Source of the DNA: Elusimicrobia bacterium RIFCSPLOWO2_01_FULL_60_11
GTDB taxonomy: Bacteria; Elusimicrobiota; Elusimicrobia; 2-02-FULL-39-32
Reading direction: 5' to 3'
NCBI GenBank assembly: GCA_001800085.1
Contig: MGUS01000076.1
Location: 3,800-10,027 of the forward strand
Length of the DNA: 6,228 nt
The translations under genes and the position numbers were made by a program. The notes beneath the pieces were generated by a model that saw only the letters and a list, made by a program, of their open reading frames with translations, was not told the DNA's origin and did no database searches. The first letter of the stretch is position 1; each line of letters begins with the position of its first letter. This document shows positions 4,956 to 6,228 of the stretch, in pieces.

Positions 4956-5990
4956 ATGCCGCTCACGCTCTCGGATTTCGACTACGTTCTCCCTCCCGGA
5001 CTCATCGCGCAAGAAGGGCTTCTTCAAAGGGACCAGGCCCGCCTGATGATCCTGAACCCTTCCGGCCGGCCAGCGCACGGCTCCATCCAAGACCTCCTGG
5101 ACATATTTTCCGCCGGGGACGTCGTCGTCATCAACGACACCCGCGTCATCAAGGCGCGACTCATCGGCAAAAAGGACACGGGCCGCAAAGTGGACTGCCT
5201 CATCGTCTCCGGCGCGGGGGATGCGGCGGAAAAAGAGGCCCTCCTGCGGGGCAAGGCCTTCGCCCAGGGCGCCACCATGGAATTCCGGAGCCCTTCCGGG
5301 GAAACGCTCTCGGCCGAGGTCCTGGAATGGCTCGGGGGCTCCAAGTACAAGCTCCGCTTTTCCCGCCCCGAACTCATCGAGGAATGCGCGGCGCTCCCCC
5401 TGCCTCCTTATATTAAAAAGCCCCTGGCGGAACAGGAGCGCTACCAGACGGTCTACTCCCGCCACGCCGGCTCGCTCGCCGCGCCCACCGCCGGACTCCA
5501 TTTCACCCCGGCCCTGATGGAGGCATTGAAGGCCAAGGGCGTGAAGTTCGCCACCCTCACGCTCCATGTCGGCATCGGGACCTTCGCCCCCATCCGCACC
5601 GAGGTCCTGGAAGAGATCAAGCTCCACGCCGAGTATTTTTCCGTGCCGGAAGAGGCAGCCAAGGAGGTCGACGCGGCGATCGCGGAAGGGCGGCGGCTTT
5701 TTGCCGTGGGGACCACTTCGGTGAGGACCTTGGAAACAGCCATGAACGGCGGAAAACTCTCAGCGGGAGAAGGCTGGACGGACATCTTCATAAACCCCGG
5801 CTATGTTTTCAAGACGCCGCTCTCAGGGATGCTCACCAACTTCCACCTGCCCAAGTCGAGCTTATTGCTTTTGACCTGCGCATTCGGCGGGCGGGAGAGG
5901 ATATTGGAGGCCTATCGGGAAGCGGTGGAGAAGGAGTACAGGTTCTACAGTCTGGGGGACGCGATGCTGATCTTGAGGGAAACTAGATGA
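4956..5990 (+). CDS. queA: S-adenosylmethionine:tRNA ribosyltransferase-isomerase
   Basis: Transfers and rearranges the ribose of S-adenosylmethionine onto preQ1 already placed in tRNA at position 34, giving epoxyqueuosine. The 344 residues match the usual length (about 340-360). Recognisable blocks in order: LSDFDYVLP (5-13), INDTRVIKARL (59-69), LPLPPYIKKP (147-156), YQTVYSRHAGSLAAPTAGLH (163-182), TLHVGIGTFAPIR (202-214), VGTTSVRTLE (251-260), FINPGYVFK (278-286), TNFHLPKSSLLLL (294-306) and YRFYSLGDAM (328-337). The ATG at 4956 is preferred because it sits closest to the conserved LSDFDY start and 7 nt after a TAGAAT box. An in-frame ATG at 4947 would add three residues. It is divergent from queC, which acts earlier in the same pathway. 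Its 3' end overlaps the convergent malK-like gene by 8 nt. Confidence 0.96.
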   Translation: MPLTLSDFDYVLPPGLIAQEGLLQRDQARLMILNPSGRPAHGSIQDLLDIFSAGDVVVINDTRVIKARLIGKKDTGRKVDCLIVSGAGDAAEKEALLRGKAFAQGATMEFRSPSGETLSAEVLEWLGGSKYKLRFSRPELIEECAALPLPPYIKKPLAEQERYQTVYSRHAGSLAAPTAGLHFTPALMEALKAKGVKFATLTLHVGIGTFAPIRTEVLEEIKLHAEYFSVPEEAAKEVDAAIAEGRRLFAVGTTSVRTLETAMNGGKLSAGEGWTDIFINPGYVFKTPLSGMLTNFHLPKSSLLLLTCAFGGRERILEAYREAVEKEYRFYSLGDAMLILRETR

Positions 5991-6228
5991 TGGCTTTTTC
6001 TGACTCCGTGTCGAATAGGCGGATCTTGTCCATGTTGACCACGATGTCGATGTCCTGCTGGGGCTTGGCCGAGTTCTGCGGTTCCACCCGCGCGATGAGG
6101 CTGTTCTTCCCCGTGCTCAAGTAGAGGTACTTCTCCGCGCCCATCGGCTCCACGACGTCGACCGTGGCTTTGGTCCAGGACCCTTCGTGGATCTCCCCCG
6201 CATAAAAAAGCCGGTCGTAGATGTCCTC
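5983..6228 (-). CDS. C-terminal part of a MalK/UgpC-type sugar ABC importer ATPase (5' part outside window)
   Basis: The last 81 codons of a minus-strand gene ending with TAG at 5985-5983. It reads EDIYDRLFYAGEIHEG, then VDVVEPMGAEKYLYLSTG, LIARVEP and NMDKIRLFDTESEKAII. This is the pattern of the C-terminal regulatory (TOBE/OB-fold) domain of the MalK/UgpC/MsmX family: a (RP)EDIYD start, a VVEPMGAE strand and a closing DMDKIHLFD-like motif. The nucleotide-binding domain lies outside the window, so Walker motifs cannot be checked. In this family one ATPase often serves several carbohydrate importers, so the substrate is not assignable. The final 8 nt overlap the end of queA on the other strand. 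No terminator hairpin is seen between them. Confidence 0.85.
   Translation of the reverse strand, partial: EDIYDRLFYAGEIHEGSWTKATVDVVEPMGAEKYLYLSTGKNSLIARVEPQNSAKPQQDIDIVVNMDKIRLFDTESEKAII

Noticed and set aside
4917..5627. A 236-codon minus-strand open frame opposite queA
   Set aside because: queA is intact with every family block on the plus strand; the opposite frame is Gly/Arg/Glu-rich and is a composition shadow.

Overview
The window is a dense, roughly 60% GC stretch of bacterial chromosome with eight recognisable protein genes and almost no free intergenic sequence. It looks like housekeeping DNA, mostly cofactor and tRNA-modification metabolism, from an uncultured diderm-type bacterium. 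A predicted secreted WD40 protein, start codons without Shine-Dalgarno sites, and a GGGGACA/TGTCCCC palindrome of a kind I associate with poorly cultured phyla fit a lineage such as Elusimicrobiota. That phylum guess is weak and rests on general impression, not on a marker gene. I see no rRNA, tRNA, CRISPR array, transposase or phage gene.

Layout. Positions 1-2459 (minus strand) hold a tight block read bioB -> ABC ATPase -> ABC-2 permease, with neighbouring reading frames overlapping by 28 and 8 nt; the permease runs off the left edge. Positions 2460-2535 are a compact divergent control region between bioB (minus) and panD (plus). It carries a perfect 9-bp inverted repeat with a 15-bp spacer that matches the operator architecture of the biotin repressor BirA. 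panD (2536-2877, plus) makes beta-alanine for pantothenate and CoA. A perfect 20-bp-arm palindrome (2881-2923) follows, and the queF stop codon lies inside it.

Positions 2907-4929 (minus strand) hold queC -> secreted WD40 protein -> queF, spaced 2 nt and then overlapping by 4 nt (ATGA), so they are very probably one transcript. Divergently, with as few as 17 bp between start codons, lies queA (4956-5990, plus). QueC (makes preQ0), QueF (preQ0 to preQ1) and QueA (adds epoxycyclopentanediol on tRNA) are three steps of queuosine synthesis, so 2907-5990 is a queuosine locus interrupted by a WD40 gene. queA converges on, and overlaps by 8 nt, the 3' end of a MalK/UgpC-type sugar-importer ATPase that enters from the right edge.

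The most interesting points are the BirA-like operator placed to act on both bioB and panD, the exported beta-propeller gene embedded in the queuosine operon, the palindrome that supplies the end of queF, and the repeated arrangement of a TAnAAT box 7-9 nt before a start codon, which suggests leaderless mRNAs. None of these amounts to a clearly new system.
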